From MWEH01 sp035409945 (GTDB lineage: Bacteria > Bacillota > Clostridia > Christensenellales > DTU072): a stretch of 64,000 bases of DNA. Position numbers and translations under genes: made by a program. Of this stretch, positions 42,938-52,332 are shown in pieces. How positions within the stretch are numbered: the stretch's first letter is position 1; each line of letters starts with the position of its first letter. Below the pieces are notes generated by a model. That model ran no database searches. It saw nothing but the letters and a program-made list of their open reading frames with translations, and had not been told where the DNA came from. The stretch lies in contig DAONQC010000006.1 of NCBI GenBank assembly GCA_035409945.1, positions 19,510 through 83,509 on the forward strand, in the 5' to 3' direction.

Positions 42938-44623
42938 ATGAAAAAACGACTTATTATCTTTAATACCCTTATTGTAGCAATTGCGCTAATTTTGATGTTT
43001 GTGCTAGGCGTTTATGTTACTAAAAACAACAATCGAGAACAAGCCGAAGCCACAATTAAAAATTTAACCAAGATTTATAGTGGTTATTATTTAAAAAATC
43101 CAGATGAAACACCAGTAGTAGTTGATGATATGAGGCTTACAATCATAGAAGCTTCTGGGAAGGTGACGTTTGATAACAAAGCCGATGTTGCTACTATGGA
43201 TAATCATATCGATAGAGAAGAGGTGCAGCATGCTTTGGAGGGAAAGCCACAAGTTGTAATAAGAAGGTCAAATACATTGAAAAAAGAATTAATGTATTAT
43301 GCCGAAAAGGTGGATGTAGGGGATAGTTATGTTTTCATTAGAGTGTCAACTACTATAAAAAGTGTTGATGCATATGTGTTAAAGTCTTTACCACTTATGA
43401 TAACTATATTCATAGTTTCATTATGGGCTGCGGCAATGGTAAGTATATTTATATCCGATAGTTTACTTAAACCGTTTAAAGGCATTAAAAGCAGCTTAGA
43501 AGCTATAAACAAAGGTTCATACAATCCTGTCCTTCGTTTTTCAGGTGATGCCGAAATTAATAGTATACTTGGCGAGATAGACAGGATAAGCGAAAAGATT
43601 ATGCAAATGGTAGATGCTTCCACTCAAGAAAAGGAAAGAATGGATTTCATTTTTAACAATGTTTCAGATGCTATAATCGTCTTCAATTTTAGGGGAGATA
43701 TTGAACTGATAAATCACAATGCCCTTGATTTGTTTGGAGTTACCAATGCAATAGGTAAAAAAGCTAATATATTAACTGGCGACACGGTTTTTGTAGATGC
43801 AATTCAACAGTGTGTAAAGGAAAGCGAAAATAGTATTTTTGAATATACACATGGCCCCTTCATATATCTAACAGCAGTAAGAAAAGTGGAAAATAGGTTA
43901 ACCATTGTAGTTTTATCAGATATTACGGCAACAAAGAATGCTGAGAAAAACAGGAGCGACTTCTTTGCGAATGCCTCCCACGAGTTGAAAACACCTTTAA
44001 CATCAGTAAAAGGATTTAATGAACTTATTATGCTGAAGTCAAAAGACGAGGAAATAAAAGGTTTTGCTACACATATAGAAAAAGAAAGTACACGTATGCT
44101 AGCATTAATTGATGATATGTTAAATCTATCCAAACTAGAAAACCAAAAAGAATTAAAGCCTATTGATGTTGATCTAAAGGAAGTTACAGACGAAGTTTTT
44201 GGTACTCTTTCCCAATTTGCATCCGATAAAAATATCTTACTAAGCGTGCAGGGGAGTGGTACTGTCTATGCAGAAAGGGAACATATTTTTGAGGTAATAA
44301 AGAATTTAGTAGAAAACGGCATAAGGTATAACAATGATGGCGGAAAAGTCGATGTTAAAATCTCTATGAAAAAAGATAAAACCATACTTGAAGTAGAAGA
44401 TAATGGGATTGGAATAGACGAAAGTAATCAAACCAGAATATTTGAAAGATTTTATAGAGTTGATAAATCACGTTCAAGAGAAACAGCAGGGACAGGGTTA
44501 GGGCTAGCAATCGTTAAACATGCTGCTGAACTATACAATGCGAATGTGAGACTGCAGTCAAAAATTGGCGTAGGAACATCAGTTAGGGTAATTTTCAAAA
44601 CCACACCTCATCCAGTCAAGTAA
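42938..44623 (+). CDS. phoR: PhoR-type sensor histidine kinase
   Basis: The start at 42938 gives a normal first membrane helix (MKKRLIIFNTLIVAIALILM); the upstream in-frame start would be a TTG. An extracellular sensor of about 110 residues, second helix, HAMP linker, PAS domain (FIFNNVSDAIIVFNFRGDIE), HisKA phosphoacceptor in FFANASHELKTPLTS (near residue 348) and ATPase domain with N-box, DNGIGID and GTGLGLAIV follow in order. It pairs with the response regulator upstream. Confidence 0.93.
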   Translation: MKKRLIIFNTLIVAIALILMFVLGVYVTKNNNREQAEATIKNLTKIYSGYYLKNPDETPVVVDDMRLTIIEASGKVTFDNKADVATMDNHIDREEVQHALEGKPQVVIRRSNTLKKELMYYAEKVDVGDSYVFIRVSTTIKSVDAYVLKSLPLMITIFIVSLWAAAMVSIFISDSLLKPFKGIKSSLEAINKGSYNPVLRFSGDAEINSILGEIDRISEKIMQMVDASTQEKERMDFIFNNVSDAIIVFNFRGDIELINHNALDLFGVTNAIGKKANILTGDTVFVDAIQQCVKESENSIFEYTHGPFIYLTAVRKVENRLTIVVLSDITATKNAEKNRSDFFANASHELKTPLTSVKGFNELIMLKSKDEEIKGFATHIEKESTRMLALIDDMLNLSKLENQKELKPIDVDLKEVTDEVFGTLSQFASDKNILLSVQGSGTVYAEREHIFEVIKNLVENGIRYNNDGGKVDVKISMKKDKTILEVEDNGIGIDESNQTRIFERFYRVDKSRSRETAGTGLGLAIVKHAAELYNANVRLQSKIGVGTSVRVIFKTTPHPVK

Positions 44624-44642
44624 ATCACCAGGTAAAAACATA

Positions 44643-44690
44643 AAAACATCGTCTATTAATAACGATGTTTTACGTTGTTGTTTTTCCTAC
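44643..44690 (+). terminator. Terminator of the pst-pho cluster
   Basis: AAAACATCGT (44643-44652) pairs with ACGATGTTTT (44662-44671), followed by T-rich sequence. Confidence 0.7.
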
Positions 44691-44774
44691 CCGACTTGGT
44701 CCACAAACAAGTACAACTTGAAATATACTATTTAGTAATTGAAACCTTCTTTCGGCAAGTTTATTAGTGTGCAT
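44670..44774 (-). pseudogene. Stub of a DUF4143/AAA_14 ATPase gene (P-loop only)
   Basis: A start with good SD (GGAGAGGTG) opens a 34-codon frame ending VVLVCGPSRVGKTTT-stop, the N-terminus and Walker A of the AAA_14 family. The frame stops inside the phoR terminator, as if the rest of the gene had been deleted. The inverted repeat CGAGTAA/TTACTCG flanks its promoter region. Confidence 0.6.
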
Positions 44775-45001
44775 ATTATCACCTCTCCGAGTAATCTAAA
44801 CTATACTTTATTTTACTCGAAAACATAAAGAGCCAATACGCAATCGTGTTTTTTGAAGATTTGGTTTTTTATATTCTCATAGAAATAAAAATAGAAAGGA
44901 TCTAGAAATCTAGTCCAGTCCTATAAAGTTGGAATTAAATATTATAATAAGTAAGCTCTCTATTGGGACCATAGTAGTTGGATTTTATTGCTAGTATTTT
45001 A

Positions 45002-45036
45002 CAAACAAAAAGGACTGATATTCTCATATCAATCCT
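45002..45036 (-). terminator. Terminator after tRNA-Val
   Basis: On the minus strand AGGATTGATAT pairs with ATATCAGTCCT with one mismatch around a four-base loop, then TTTTTGTTTG. Confidence 0.75.
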
Positions 45037-45048
45037 CTTGTTTTTGTT

Positions 45049-45124
45049 TGGTGGGAACAACAGGGCTCGAACCTGTGACCCCATGCGTGTAAAGCATGTG
45101 CTCTCCCAGCTGAGCTATGCTCCC
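45049..45124 (-). tRNA. tRNA-Val (UAC)
   Basis: Acceptor GGGAGCA/TGTTCCC, anticodon loop TTTACAC giving UAC, T-loop GGTTCGAGCC and encoded CCA all fit. Confidence 0.95.
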
Positions 45125-45294
45125 ATCGAACATTTAGCGCATGTAGAGAAGGTCTAAACATTTCTCTTGCTATGGATAAGCATAACAAAGCGAGAGTTAA
45201 AAGTCTAGTATTTTTTTATTTATCATAATAACATTGAGACCGAGACCTTAAATTGATTGAAAATATTTTGGTATAAAAGGCAGTGCTACATTTC

Positions 45295-45395
45295 GATTAT
45301 AGTCGAAGAAAATATGTAAATTTATAAAAGTTTTGATTACAGTCGAAAAATATAGGTAAATTAGAAAAAGTCTGGTTATGGTCGAAGAGAAGATG
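45295..45395 (+). repeat. 40-bp tandem repeats in the tRNA spacer
   Basis: GATTATAGTCGAAG-type units start at 45295, 45335 and 45375 (partial), exactly 40 bases apart. No gene lies in 45125-45431. Confidence 0.75.
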
Positions 45396-45431
45396 GTGGT
45401 GGCAAAGATTTGGAAGTGTTTTAAACTTAAC

Positions 45432-45466
45432 CATATAAAAAGCATCCGTCGAAATGCGGATGCTTT
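45432..45466 (-). terminator. Terminator after tRNA-Glu
   Basis: AAGCATCCG pairs perfectly with CGGATGCTT around an eight-base loop, followed on the minus strand by a T run. Confidence 0.8.
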
Positions 45467-45476
45467 GTATATTCTT

Positions 45477-45552
45477 TGGTGACCTCAAGGGGATTCGAAC
45501 CCCTACTGTCGCCGTGAAAGGGCGGTGTCCTAACCTACTAGACGATGAGGCC
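45477..45552 (-). tRNA. tRNA-Glu (UUC)
   Basis: Acceptor GGCCTCA/TGAGGTC, anticodon TTC in loop CTTTCAC, GGTTCGAATCC T-arm, CCA encoded. Confidence 0.95.
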
Positions 45553-45561
45553 ATCAACGTT

Positions 45562-45638
45562 TGGTAGCGGCGGTCGGAGTCGAACCAACGACCTGCCGGG
45601 TATGAACCGGCCGCTCTAACCAACTAAGCTACGCCGCC
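45562..45638 (-). tRNA. tRNA-Met (CAU, elongator; Ile2 not excluded)
   Basis: Anticodon loop TTCATAC. The acceptor begins GGCGGCG, not the mispaired C of an initiator. A CAU tRNA could also be the lysidine-modified Ile tRNA. Confidence 0.88.
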
Positions 45639-45652
45639 AAGATTGATGGTAT

Positions 45653-45727
45653 TGGTAGCGGGGGAGGGATTCGAACCCACGACCTCTGGGTTATGAGCCC
45701 AGCAAGCTACCTCTGCTCCACCCCGCG
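45653..45727 (-). tRNA. Initiator tRNA-fMet (CAU)
   Basis: Begins CGCGGGGTGGAGCAG, with the initiator C1-A72 mismatch, and the anticodon stem has the three G-C pairs (TGGG/CCCA) that mark initiators. CCA is encoded. Confidence 0.93.
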
Positions 45728-45740
45728 ACGATGCTTTTCT

Positions 45741-45769
45741 ATAATATCAACATATAAAAATGTTGTCAA
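45741..45769 (-). promoter_or_regulatory. Promoter of the tRNA cluster
   Basis: TTGACA (45769-45764), 17-base spacer, TATTAT (45746-45741), 13 bases before tRNA-fMet. Confidence 0.85.
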
Positions 45770-45847
45770 CTAATATTTATTAGATAGCGTTTAGGTAAAA
45801 GGCGGGAGTAAAATCCTGACAAAATAGAACTATATAAGTTACTTTTA

Positions 45848-46519
45848 CTAGATATGTAGTATTTTTCTAAACTCCCATATGAGGCGTTTTAGACCAAAGA
45901 TCAAAATGAATAATATGTTAAGAGCACCTAGAGAAGCTGTAATGGCAGTAAGGATTATAAATGTTCCATCATAAATGTAATATAGGACAATAGGTAAAAT
46001 AGAAAGTAGGGAAAGCATAAGTAACGAAACTATATACTTTCGGGGTTTTTGTATGTTTAAAAACACATATATGTACATTGCAATAAGGGCTAAAACATTT
46101 ATAGAAGGGAGTAGATATTCAAAAATAATATTTTTATTATTTAATGCAAAATATGTCGACGCTGCAATTATAGACAGTAGTATTGCTTGTGTTAATATCT
46201 GAGAAGAAACATATTTTTGGATGTAGAATTTTATACGGAGCCAAAAGAAAATATCTACTAAAATTGCAAACACTATGTATGAGTACTTAATTTGAAAATC
46301 TGTTAAAAATCCCTCTACCAGTAAAGAAACAACGCCACAAATAATGGCCACTAAAACAAAATATCTGTCTAGTTTTAAAAAGATACTCGAATGGACAAAA
46401 CCACGCTTTGGGAAATAGGGCTTTTCTTCGCCAGTTTTATCAGTAACAGGATTATGGCAAAGAGGGCAGTTTTCACCTTCAGATAAGATCTCTACATTAC
46501 AGTTATTACATTTTGCCAT
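45848..46519 (-). CDS. Zinc-ribbon membrane protein (DUF6320-like)
   Basis: I start at 46519 (MAKCNNCNVEI), because AGGA lies at SD distance. An N-terminal zinc ribbon (CNNC, then CPLC) precedes six or seven membrane helices. The pattern resembles DUF6320 proteins, which are often found with alcohol-acetyltransferase-like genes such as the one at the window start. Function unknown. Confidence 0.6.
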   Translation of the reverse strand: MAKCNNCNVEILSEGENCPLCHNPVTDKTGEEKPYFPKRGFVHSSIFLKLDRYFVLVAIICGVVSLLVEGFLTDFQIKYSYIVFAILVDIFFWLRIKFYIQKYVSSQILTQAILLSIIAASTYFALNNKNIIFEYLLPSINVLALIAMYIYVFLNIQKPRKYIVSLLMLSLLSILPIVLYYIYDGTFIILTAITASLGALNILFILIFGLKRLIWEFRKILHI

Positions 46520-46643
46520 ATATATCCTACTTCGTCTGTTAACCAAATAATTATTATCATTTTAAACTCAGAAAGTTCCAAACCCTCGCTATGACCAGTA
46601 CACTATCAGCCTTACTTAAAACGCTTTGAAATGGACGACAATA

Positions 46644-48035
46644 TTAATTTGCAGTTATAGTGTATCCTTCTTTGGTATCGATTATGGTAAATCCTTTGGA
46701 GTTAATAATACTACGTATCTCATCAGCCAGTGCCCAGTTTCTATCTTTTTTAGCATTTGCACGTTTTTCTGCTAGTTCTAAAATCTCATTTGGGATGGCA
46801 CTAACAGGCTCTTCTTTAGCAGGTTCAAGCTCCGCAAATGAAAGCCCAAATATATTATCAAAGTAAATTGCCAAATCAAATATGTCTTTTGATTTAGGTT
46901 CCTTAATTGCTTCAAACAGTATACCCAAAGCTTTTGGTGCATTGATATCGTCAAACACTGCGTTGGTGAATAGCTTTTTATATTTTTCAATAACTTTAGG
47001 GTCGGTTTTAGCACTTGATTCTTTATGGGCGAGAAGGGCGTTATTTAACCTTTCACGTGCTACCTTTGCAGCATCCATAGATTCAAAGGTGAAGTTTAAC
47101 TTCTTACGATAATGTGCATTTAAGCAGAAAAATCTAAAATCTAAAGGGGAGTAACCTTTAGCTTCTAAATCAGATACGGTGTAGATATTGCCTAGTGACT
47201 TACTCATCTTGCCACCGTCAACCTGCATAAATTCGCCGTGCATCCAGAAGTTTACAGACTTAGCACCAGTGAGCGCTTCGTTTTGTGCAATCTCATTTTC
47301 GTGGTGAATTGGTATATGATCTACTCCTCCGCTGTGTATATCGAAATAATCGCCTAAGTATTTTTGGCTCATAGCAGAACACTCTATGTGCCAACCAGGA
47401 TATCCCATGCCCCATGGGCTAGGCCACTGCATGATATGTCCAGGTTCAGCCTTTTTCCAAACAGCGAAGTCATCTGGATTATGTTTTTCAGTATTAATTT
47501 CAATTCTTGCACCTGCAAGTTGCTCTTCGCGTTTTTTACCACTTAAGCATCCATATGTTGGGAATTTTGCAATGTCAAAATATATGCCATCACTGGTTTC
47601 ATATGCAAACCCATGTTTTAGCAGTTCTTCTACGAAAACTATCATATCTTCAATATGGTCAGTTGCTTTGGAGATGATTTCAGGTGTTTCAATGTTTAGC
47701 TTTTTTAGGTCTTCAAAAAACACATCGGAATAATACTTAGCAATTTCATAAGGGGTTTTTTGTTGTTCCTTACTAGCTTTAACCATCTTATCTTCGCCAT
47801 CATCGCTATCTGCCATTAGATGACCGACATCTGTTATATTCATAACTCCTTTGATTTTATATCCTGCAAGTTTTAATGTCCTTCTGATTAAGTCCATGAA
47901 AATATATGTTCTAAGATTACCTATGTGTGCATAGTTATATACAGTAGGGCCACAGGAATACATACGTACAGTGTCACCTTCAATAGGTGTGAATATTTCC
48001 TTTTTGCGAGTCATTGTGTTATAAAACTTTAACAT
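46644..48035 (-). CDS. cysS: Cysteinyl-tRNA synthetase
   Basis: I start at 48035 (MLKFYNTMTRKKEIF), which has AGGAGAGAAAT upstream. Zinc-ligand and HIGH-type region SCGPTVYNYAHIGNLRTY, GWHIECSAM, HHENEIAQNE and KMSKS as GKMSKSLGN are all present. It charges tRNA-Cys. It follows cysE on the same strand, the order found in many Bacillota. No T-box leader was seen. Confidence 0.96.
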   Translation of the reverse strand: MLKFYNTMTRKKEIFTPIEGDTVRMYSCGPTVYNYAHIGNLRTYIFMDLIRRTLKLAGYKIKGVMNITDVGHLMADSDDGEDKMVKASKEQQKTPYEIAKYYSDVFFEDLKKLNIETPEIISKATDHIEDMIVFVEELLKHGFAYETSDGIYFDIAKFPTYGCLSGKKREEQLAGARIEINTEKHNPDDFAVWKKAEPGHIMQWPSPWGMGYPGWHIECSAMSQKYLGDYFDIHSGGVDHIPIHHENEIAQNEALTGAKSVNFWMHGEFMQVDGGKMSKSLGNIYTVSDLEAKGYSPLDFRFFCLNAHYRKKLNFTFESMDAAKVARERLNNALLAHKESSAKTDPKVIEKYKKLFTNAVFDDINAPKALGILFEAIKEPKSKDIFDLAIYFDNIFGLSFAELEPAKEEPVSAIPNEILELAEKRANAKKDRNWALADEIRSIINSKGFTIIDTKEGYTITAN

Positions 48036-48162
48036 TATTTCTCTCCTGATAATTTGATGATAAATGGTCTCTTGGCTAAATGGATTTTCTTTATGGCTCT
48101 TTAACATACATTCTTAGCCATTGTTTGGTAGATTCGAAGAAGTAATGGGCACCATCTAATAT

Positions 48163-48240
48163 TTGAATTTTTCTCTATAGTATAGTCTAGATAATTTACT
48201 ACTTCTTTAGGTATGTAGTATCTAAAGCATTAAAGCACCA
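48163..48240 (-). repeat. Echo of the cysE 3' end
   Basis: The stretch matches, with drift, the last 80 bases of cysE about 104 bases away; TATAGTCT, (T)ACT(A)CTTCTT and (A)AGCA-TT-A blocks fall in the same order. Confidence 0.65.
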
Positions 48241-48255
48241 GATTTTGAAAGATGG

Positions 48256-48954
48256 TTATTTTTCTGACTTTTCTTTCTCTGCCGTATAGTCTGGTTTATT
48301 TGCTGCTTCTTCAGTCATTGAATATTTAGAGCAGTTGAGACCTAGTTTTTCTTCTATGCAGTTAATTCTATCTCTAATTTTTGCAAACTCCTCTAATACC
48401 GGGTCGGGGACAAATTGATCCATGTCTTGGTATTTATTGCCGTTCATCCTCACAACTCTACCTGGAACTCCAACAACTGTACAATTAGGTGGAACGTCTT
48501 TTAGCACCACGCTTCCTGCACCAACTTTTGACCCTGCTCCGATTGTGACTGGACCGAGTATTTTAGCACCTGATGAAATCATTACATTATCGCCAATAGT
48601 GGGGTGACGTTTGCCAGTGCCTTTACCAGTACCTCCAAGAGTTACTCCTTGGTAGATAGTAACATTTTTACCAATTTCTGCAGTTTCTCCGATAACTACA
48701 CCGTGTCCATGGTCTATGAATAAACCTTCGCCTATTTTTGCAGCTGGGTGAATTTCTATACCAGTGCGCCTTGCAGCTCTTTGGCTAATTAGCCTTGCTA
48801 GTAAATAAAATTTTTTAGCGTGTAATTTGTGAGCTGTTCTATATGCGCGCAGTGCTTTTACGCCGTTATATGTTAATCTTACCTCCAGCCTAGAACGTGC
48901 GGCAGGGTCTCTTTCCATTACTGCATCTATATCTTTTTTCAGTAAACTAGCCAT
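48256..48954 (-). CDS. cysE: Serine O-acetyltransferase
   Basis: 232 aa, first step of cysteine synthesis from serine and acetyl-CoA. The left-handed beta-helix hexapeptides and catalytic His appear in FIDHGHGVVIGETAEIG, TLGGTGK, KRHPTIGDNVMISSGAKILG and GAGSVVLKDVPPNCTVVGVPGR. The 45-residue tail is acidic. Its promoter lies at 49062-49090. Confidence 0.95.
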   Translation of the reverse strand: MASLLKKDIDAVMERDPAARSRLEVRLTYNGVKALRAYRTAHKLHAKKFYLLARLISQRAARRTGIEIHPAAKIGEGLFIDHGHGVVIGETAEIGKNVTIYQGVTLGGTGKGTGKRHPTIGDNVMISSGAKILGPVTIGAGSKVGAGSVVLKDVPPNCTVVGVPGRVVRMNGNKYQDMDQFVPDPVLEEFAKIRDRINCIEEKLGLNCSKYSMTEEAANKPDYTAEKEKSEK

Positions 48955-49061
48955 AATTTTACCTCAGGTTTATGCTATTTTTCTAGACTTAAATATTTGA
49001 AAGTTTATTTTTCTCTATGATTTAAGAGCCTCACGCGCGTAATTATAAATCTAGTATATTG

Positions 49062-49090
49062 ATTATATTAATATCTTAGTTTATTGACAA
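49062..49090 (-). promoter_or_regulatory. Promoter of cysE-cysS
   Basis: TTGTCA (49090-49085), 17-base spacer, TATAAT (49067-49062). Confidence 0.7.
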
Positions 49091-49185
49091 GCGTTTGAGA
49101 AAGGTAGGGTTAGTGACAGTTAGTTAAAACATCTAAAAAACTATGTGAATAAACGAAGTAATATTTCACTGTGTTAGGCAGGATA

Positions 49186-49221
49186 TATAAAAAAGGAACT
49201 GATTTTGTTAGTCAGTTCCTT
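49186..49221 (-). terminator. Terminator after the 49246 membrane-protein gene
   Basis: AAGGAACTGA pairs perfectly with TCAGTTCCTT, followed on the minus strand by six T. Confidence 0.85.
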
Positions 49222-49245
49222 ATAAGTTAAGTTTAATTTATTCCG

Positions 49246-50691
49246 CTATGGCATTCGTCGTGGTAACTGCCGGTTAGGTGTTTGTGGTGAGTAGGCTGGT
49301 TTTGTTCCAGCAAGTGCATATGCTCCTTTCTTAGGAACTCTACTCATACCAGGTTGCCCAGCTTTGGTTGCTTTTGTATCGCCAGCATATACGTGTGGCT
49401 TATTGCCTTTTGGTACATATGCCACAGTCTTTGCAGGTCTGTTCTTAAAGAAGAAGGGTAGAATAGTTAGCAGGAATGGAATTATTAGTAACAAGGCAAA
49501 TAATAGATTGAAAGTAATTGTTGATTCGCCGTATATGAAGTCAGTCCAATACATTGTAAAGTAGTTTGAAAAAGCTTGTTTTATATCTGCCGAAGAAACT
49601 GATTTTATTTCCAAAAATGCTGGGAATATCATAGTTAATACGCCACAAATAAGGATTAAAATGGGCCATAAATGCAGTCTTCTAGATGTATAACTAAAGA
49701 GCCTACCTACGTTTATAAATAGTTCAACAACGCAGGCTATAATCATAATAACTAGAGAGTAAATAGTACCATAAGTTGCTATTCTCTTTACGATAGCTAC
49801 ATTATTATATTTTCCATCTTCGCCTTTTACTATTTCAATTTCATCTGCACGATCTCTTATGTACCTCATGTAGTACCAGCTAGGTCCTTGCATTGCATCT
49901 AAGTTTTCAATTATATCTACTCTATTTTTGCTGAACAATTCAGTTCTAAATAGGGCTTTAATTACATCAACTACAGTTATATCAATTGATTGCATATGTA
50001 ATTGGTCATATAATAAAACTTTATCTGGGGCAAATGAATCTTCGTCTTTATATACATCACCATAAGTGAATTTTTGCTCGTCGTGAATAAAAGTTCCTTT
50101 TGGCCATTCGCCATTATTAGGGACTAAAAGGTCATTGGCGCCCGATTCTAGTTTAAAATATCCAATTGAGGTTAATGATAACTTGGAGTTAGCGGACAGT
50201 GTGGTTTCTATTGGTTCTAATTGAGTTGGTGTTAAGTATACAGAAGAGAATATTAGCGCGGCAAAAACAAGTATTAAAATAATCATAATGATGGGTAGGG
50301 CAGCACCAAAGTATCTGGATTTAGAAAAATATGTTTCAAAGTCAAAATCAACATCTGAATAAGCATCAGCATATTTTGAAAGTTGCTTATCTCTTTTTGC
50401 CTTTATCTCGGCTTGATACATATGGTAGCTTTTGAGTTCAGCTGCTAATATGTCTGGATCATAATCCCCACGTTGCACTTTGTCCAAAAGTGTTTGATAT
50501 TCAGCACGTGTATGACGAAGCTTAGCCTTTGCATAAGGACTATCGAGCTTTCGTATCTCATACCTCATTTCTTTGATTTTACGTTTTAAAAGTTCAACAA
50601 GTATTGCCTCGTCTCTTTCTGTCCAAGTAGCATTGAACATTTTAGCCTCGGTCAAAGGTTGTTGCTTTTTGCTGTATATTGATCTTGCCAT
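49246..50691 (-). CDS. Multi-pass membrane protein of unknown function
   Basis: Start at 50691 (MARSIYSKKQ) after GGAGTTG. Residues about 1-125 are charged and helical, probably coiled coil. A membrane helix follows (LPIIMIILILVFAALIF), then an extracellular stretch of about 120 residues, three further helices, and a basic, Gly/Pro-rich cytoplasmic tail (GTKPAYSPQTPNRQLPRRMP). No family recognised. It has its own terminator. Confidence 0.7.
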   Translation of the reverse strand: MARSIYSKKQQPLTEAKMFNATWTERDEAILVELLKRKIKEMRYEIRKLDSPYAKAKLRHTRAEYQTLLDKVQRGDYDPDILAAELKSYHMYQAEIKAKRDKQLSKYADAYSDVDFDFETYFSKSRYFGAALPIIMIILILVFAALIFSSVYLTPTQLEPIETTLSANSKLSLTSIGYFKLESGANDLLVPNNGEWPKGTFIHDEQKFTYGDVYKDEDSFAPDKVLLYDQLHMQSIDITVVDVIKALFRTELFSKNRVDIIENLDAMQGPSWYYMRYIRDRADEIEIVKGEDGKYNNVAIVKRIATYGTIYSLVIMIIACVVELFINVGRLFSYTSRRLHLWPILILICGVLTMIFPAFLEIKSVSSADIKQAFSNYFTMYWTDFIYGESTITFNLLFALLLIIPFLLTILPFFFKNRPAKTVAYVPKGNKPHVYAGDTKATKAGQPGMSRVPKKGAYALAGTKPAYSPQTPNRQLPRRMP

Positions 50692-50912
50692 CATCAACTC
50701 CACTAAAAACGCGCGCATGTTGTTTAACGCGATATATTATGTATTATATAATACACGAAAACAAAATACAAGTAATAAAGGGAAAACCAAAAAAGCTAGA
50801 CTTTCAAAATATTTACTAGTCGGTTAAACGGCAGTTTTGTAAATGCAACTGCAACTTATAGTTAAGTCTTGGAGCTTAATTTAGCGCAAGAAACATATTT
50901 GCTTTTTCGACG

Positions 50913-51066
50913 CTACACATTGAACCTGAACAGGATGACGTCGCCTTCACGAACGACATAGTCTTTTTCCACTTAATGCGTATTGCTTACAGTTCGATGT
51001 TTGAAATATACTCAATATTCCAAAGCTATACATTGAACCTAAACATTGAACCTAAACATTGAACCT
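50913..51066 (-). repeat. Echoes of the ychF 3' end
   Basis: 50913-50972 translates to VEKDYVVREGDVILFRFNV-stop, whose last 17 residues are identical to the YchF C-terminus. Closer in, CATTGAACCTAAA-type 13-base units repeat across 51030-51066, so FNV-stop occurs three times in a row. Confidence 0.9.
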
Positions 51067-52137
51067 GAATAGGATGACATCGCCTTCACGAACGACATAG
51101 TCTTTTCCTTCGGAACGAACTTTTCCTTTTTCTTTAGCGACATTGTACGAGCCACATTCAAGCAAGGTGTCATAGTCTATGACCTCTGCACGAATAAAAC
51201 CACGCTCAAAATCGGTATGGATGGTGCCAGCAGCTTGAGGAGCCTTAGTTCCAATAGGTATGGTCCAAGCTCTAGATTCGGTGGGGCCGGCAGTTAAGAA
51301 ACTCATAAGTCCTAGTAGTTTGTATGATTTTTTGATAAGCTTTTCTAGACCAGTGGTTTCAATACCTAATTCTTTAAGAAATTCAGCCCTCTCTTCGGGA
51401 GGTAAATCAGCAAGTTCTGCTTCTAGTTTTGCTTTTAAAACCACGACCTCGCTACCTTCGTTCTCAGCATATTCTTTAACTTTTTGAACATAGTCATTGT
51501 CTTCAGAATCATCTTCTGCTATGTTTGCGCAGTATATAACTTTCTTGGTTGTTAAGAGAAATAGTGAATTTACAAAAGGTTGTTCTTCTTCTTTGATTGG
51601 GGCAAGTCTAGCACATTTCCCGTCGGACAAAGTATTGTATATTTTTTCAAGTATGGCATACTCATCTTTATACTTTTGTTCACCGCTTTTCATCATTGTG
51701 CGAGTTTTGTCCATTCTTCTATTAAGGATTTCAAGGTCGGAAAGTATGAGTTCTAAATTGATGTCTTCGATATCTCTAATGGGGTCTGTTGAGCCTGCGA
51801 CATGGGTAATGTTGGGGTCGTCAAAACATCTTACAACATGAACTATTGCATCTACTTCTCTTATGTGAGATAAAAATTTATTACCTAGACCTTCGCCTTT
51901 ACTAGCTCCTTTGACAAGGCCAGCAATATCTGAAAATTCTATATATGTATGAGTTACTTTCTTGCTGTTATAAAGTGCTGCTAATTTATATAATCTTTCA
52001 TCTGGAACTTCTACCACTCCGATATTTGGGTTGATGGTACAAAAGGGGTAGTTTGCTACCGCTGCTCCAGCTGAAGTGAGTGCATTAAATATGGTGCTTT
52101 TTCCTACATTAGGAAGTCCAACAATACCTAATTTCAT
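51052..52137 (-). CDS. ychF: Ribosome-binding ATPase YchF
   Basis: 361 aa universal OBG-family P-loop protein. GLPNVGKSTIFNALT, then YPFCTINPNIGVVEVPDERL, the Walker B FSDIAGLVKGASKGEGLGN, the ATP-selective region and TGS domain (GTIHTDFERGFIRAEV) are complete. The leader keeps TATTATACGAGGTG, the last part of the structured leader motif, but lacks the AACCA/TGGTT hairpin. Confidence 0.97.
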   Translation of the reverse strand: MKLGIVGLPNVGKSTIFNALTSAGAAVANYPFCTINPNIGVVEVPDERLYKLAALYNSKKVTHTYIEFSDIAGLVKGASKGEGLGNKFLSHIREVDAIVHVVRCFDDPNITHVAGSTDPIRDIEDINLELILSDLEILNRRMDKTRTMMKSGEQKYKDEYAILEKIYNTLSDGKCARLAPIKEEEQPFVNSLFLLTTKKVIYCANIAEDDSEDNDYVQKVKEYAENEGSEVVVLKAKLEAELADLPPEERAEFLKELGIETTGLEKLIKKSYKLLGLMSFLTAGPTESRAWTIPIGTKAPQAAGTIHTDFERGFIRAEVIDYDTLLECGSYNVAKEKGKVRSEGKDYVVREGDVILFRFNV

Positions 52138-52184
52138 TTATTTTTTCACCTCGTATAATATATTAAATTCTTCGTTTAGGAAGG

Positions 52185-52292
52185 TTATGCTTTATTAAAT
52201 TTATCCATATTAGCAACAAAGTTTTTACGAGCCTCTCTAGTATTATCTACTTTCTTCCAAGGGATTGACAGCTCTTCTACAATCTCTGCCGT
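52185..52292 (-). repeat. Echo of the sigma-factor 3' end
   Basis: It reads TAEIVEELSIPWKKVDNT ... NMDKFNKA-stop, against YAEIAEELSIPQKKVDNT ... NMDKLNKA-stop in the sigma gene. The tandem duplication has a period of 148 bases and includes the flanking AGGAAGG. It carries region 4 without a start. Confidence 0.9.
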
Positions 52293-52332
52293 ATACCTTT
52301 GATACTATATCAAGCTCTTCGTTGTAGGAAGG

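Noticed and set aside
48036..48255. T-box or cysteine riboswitch ahead of cysS.
   Set aside because: No specifier loop or T-box sequence is visible; the spacer is largely an echo of the cysE end.
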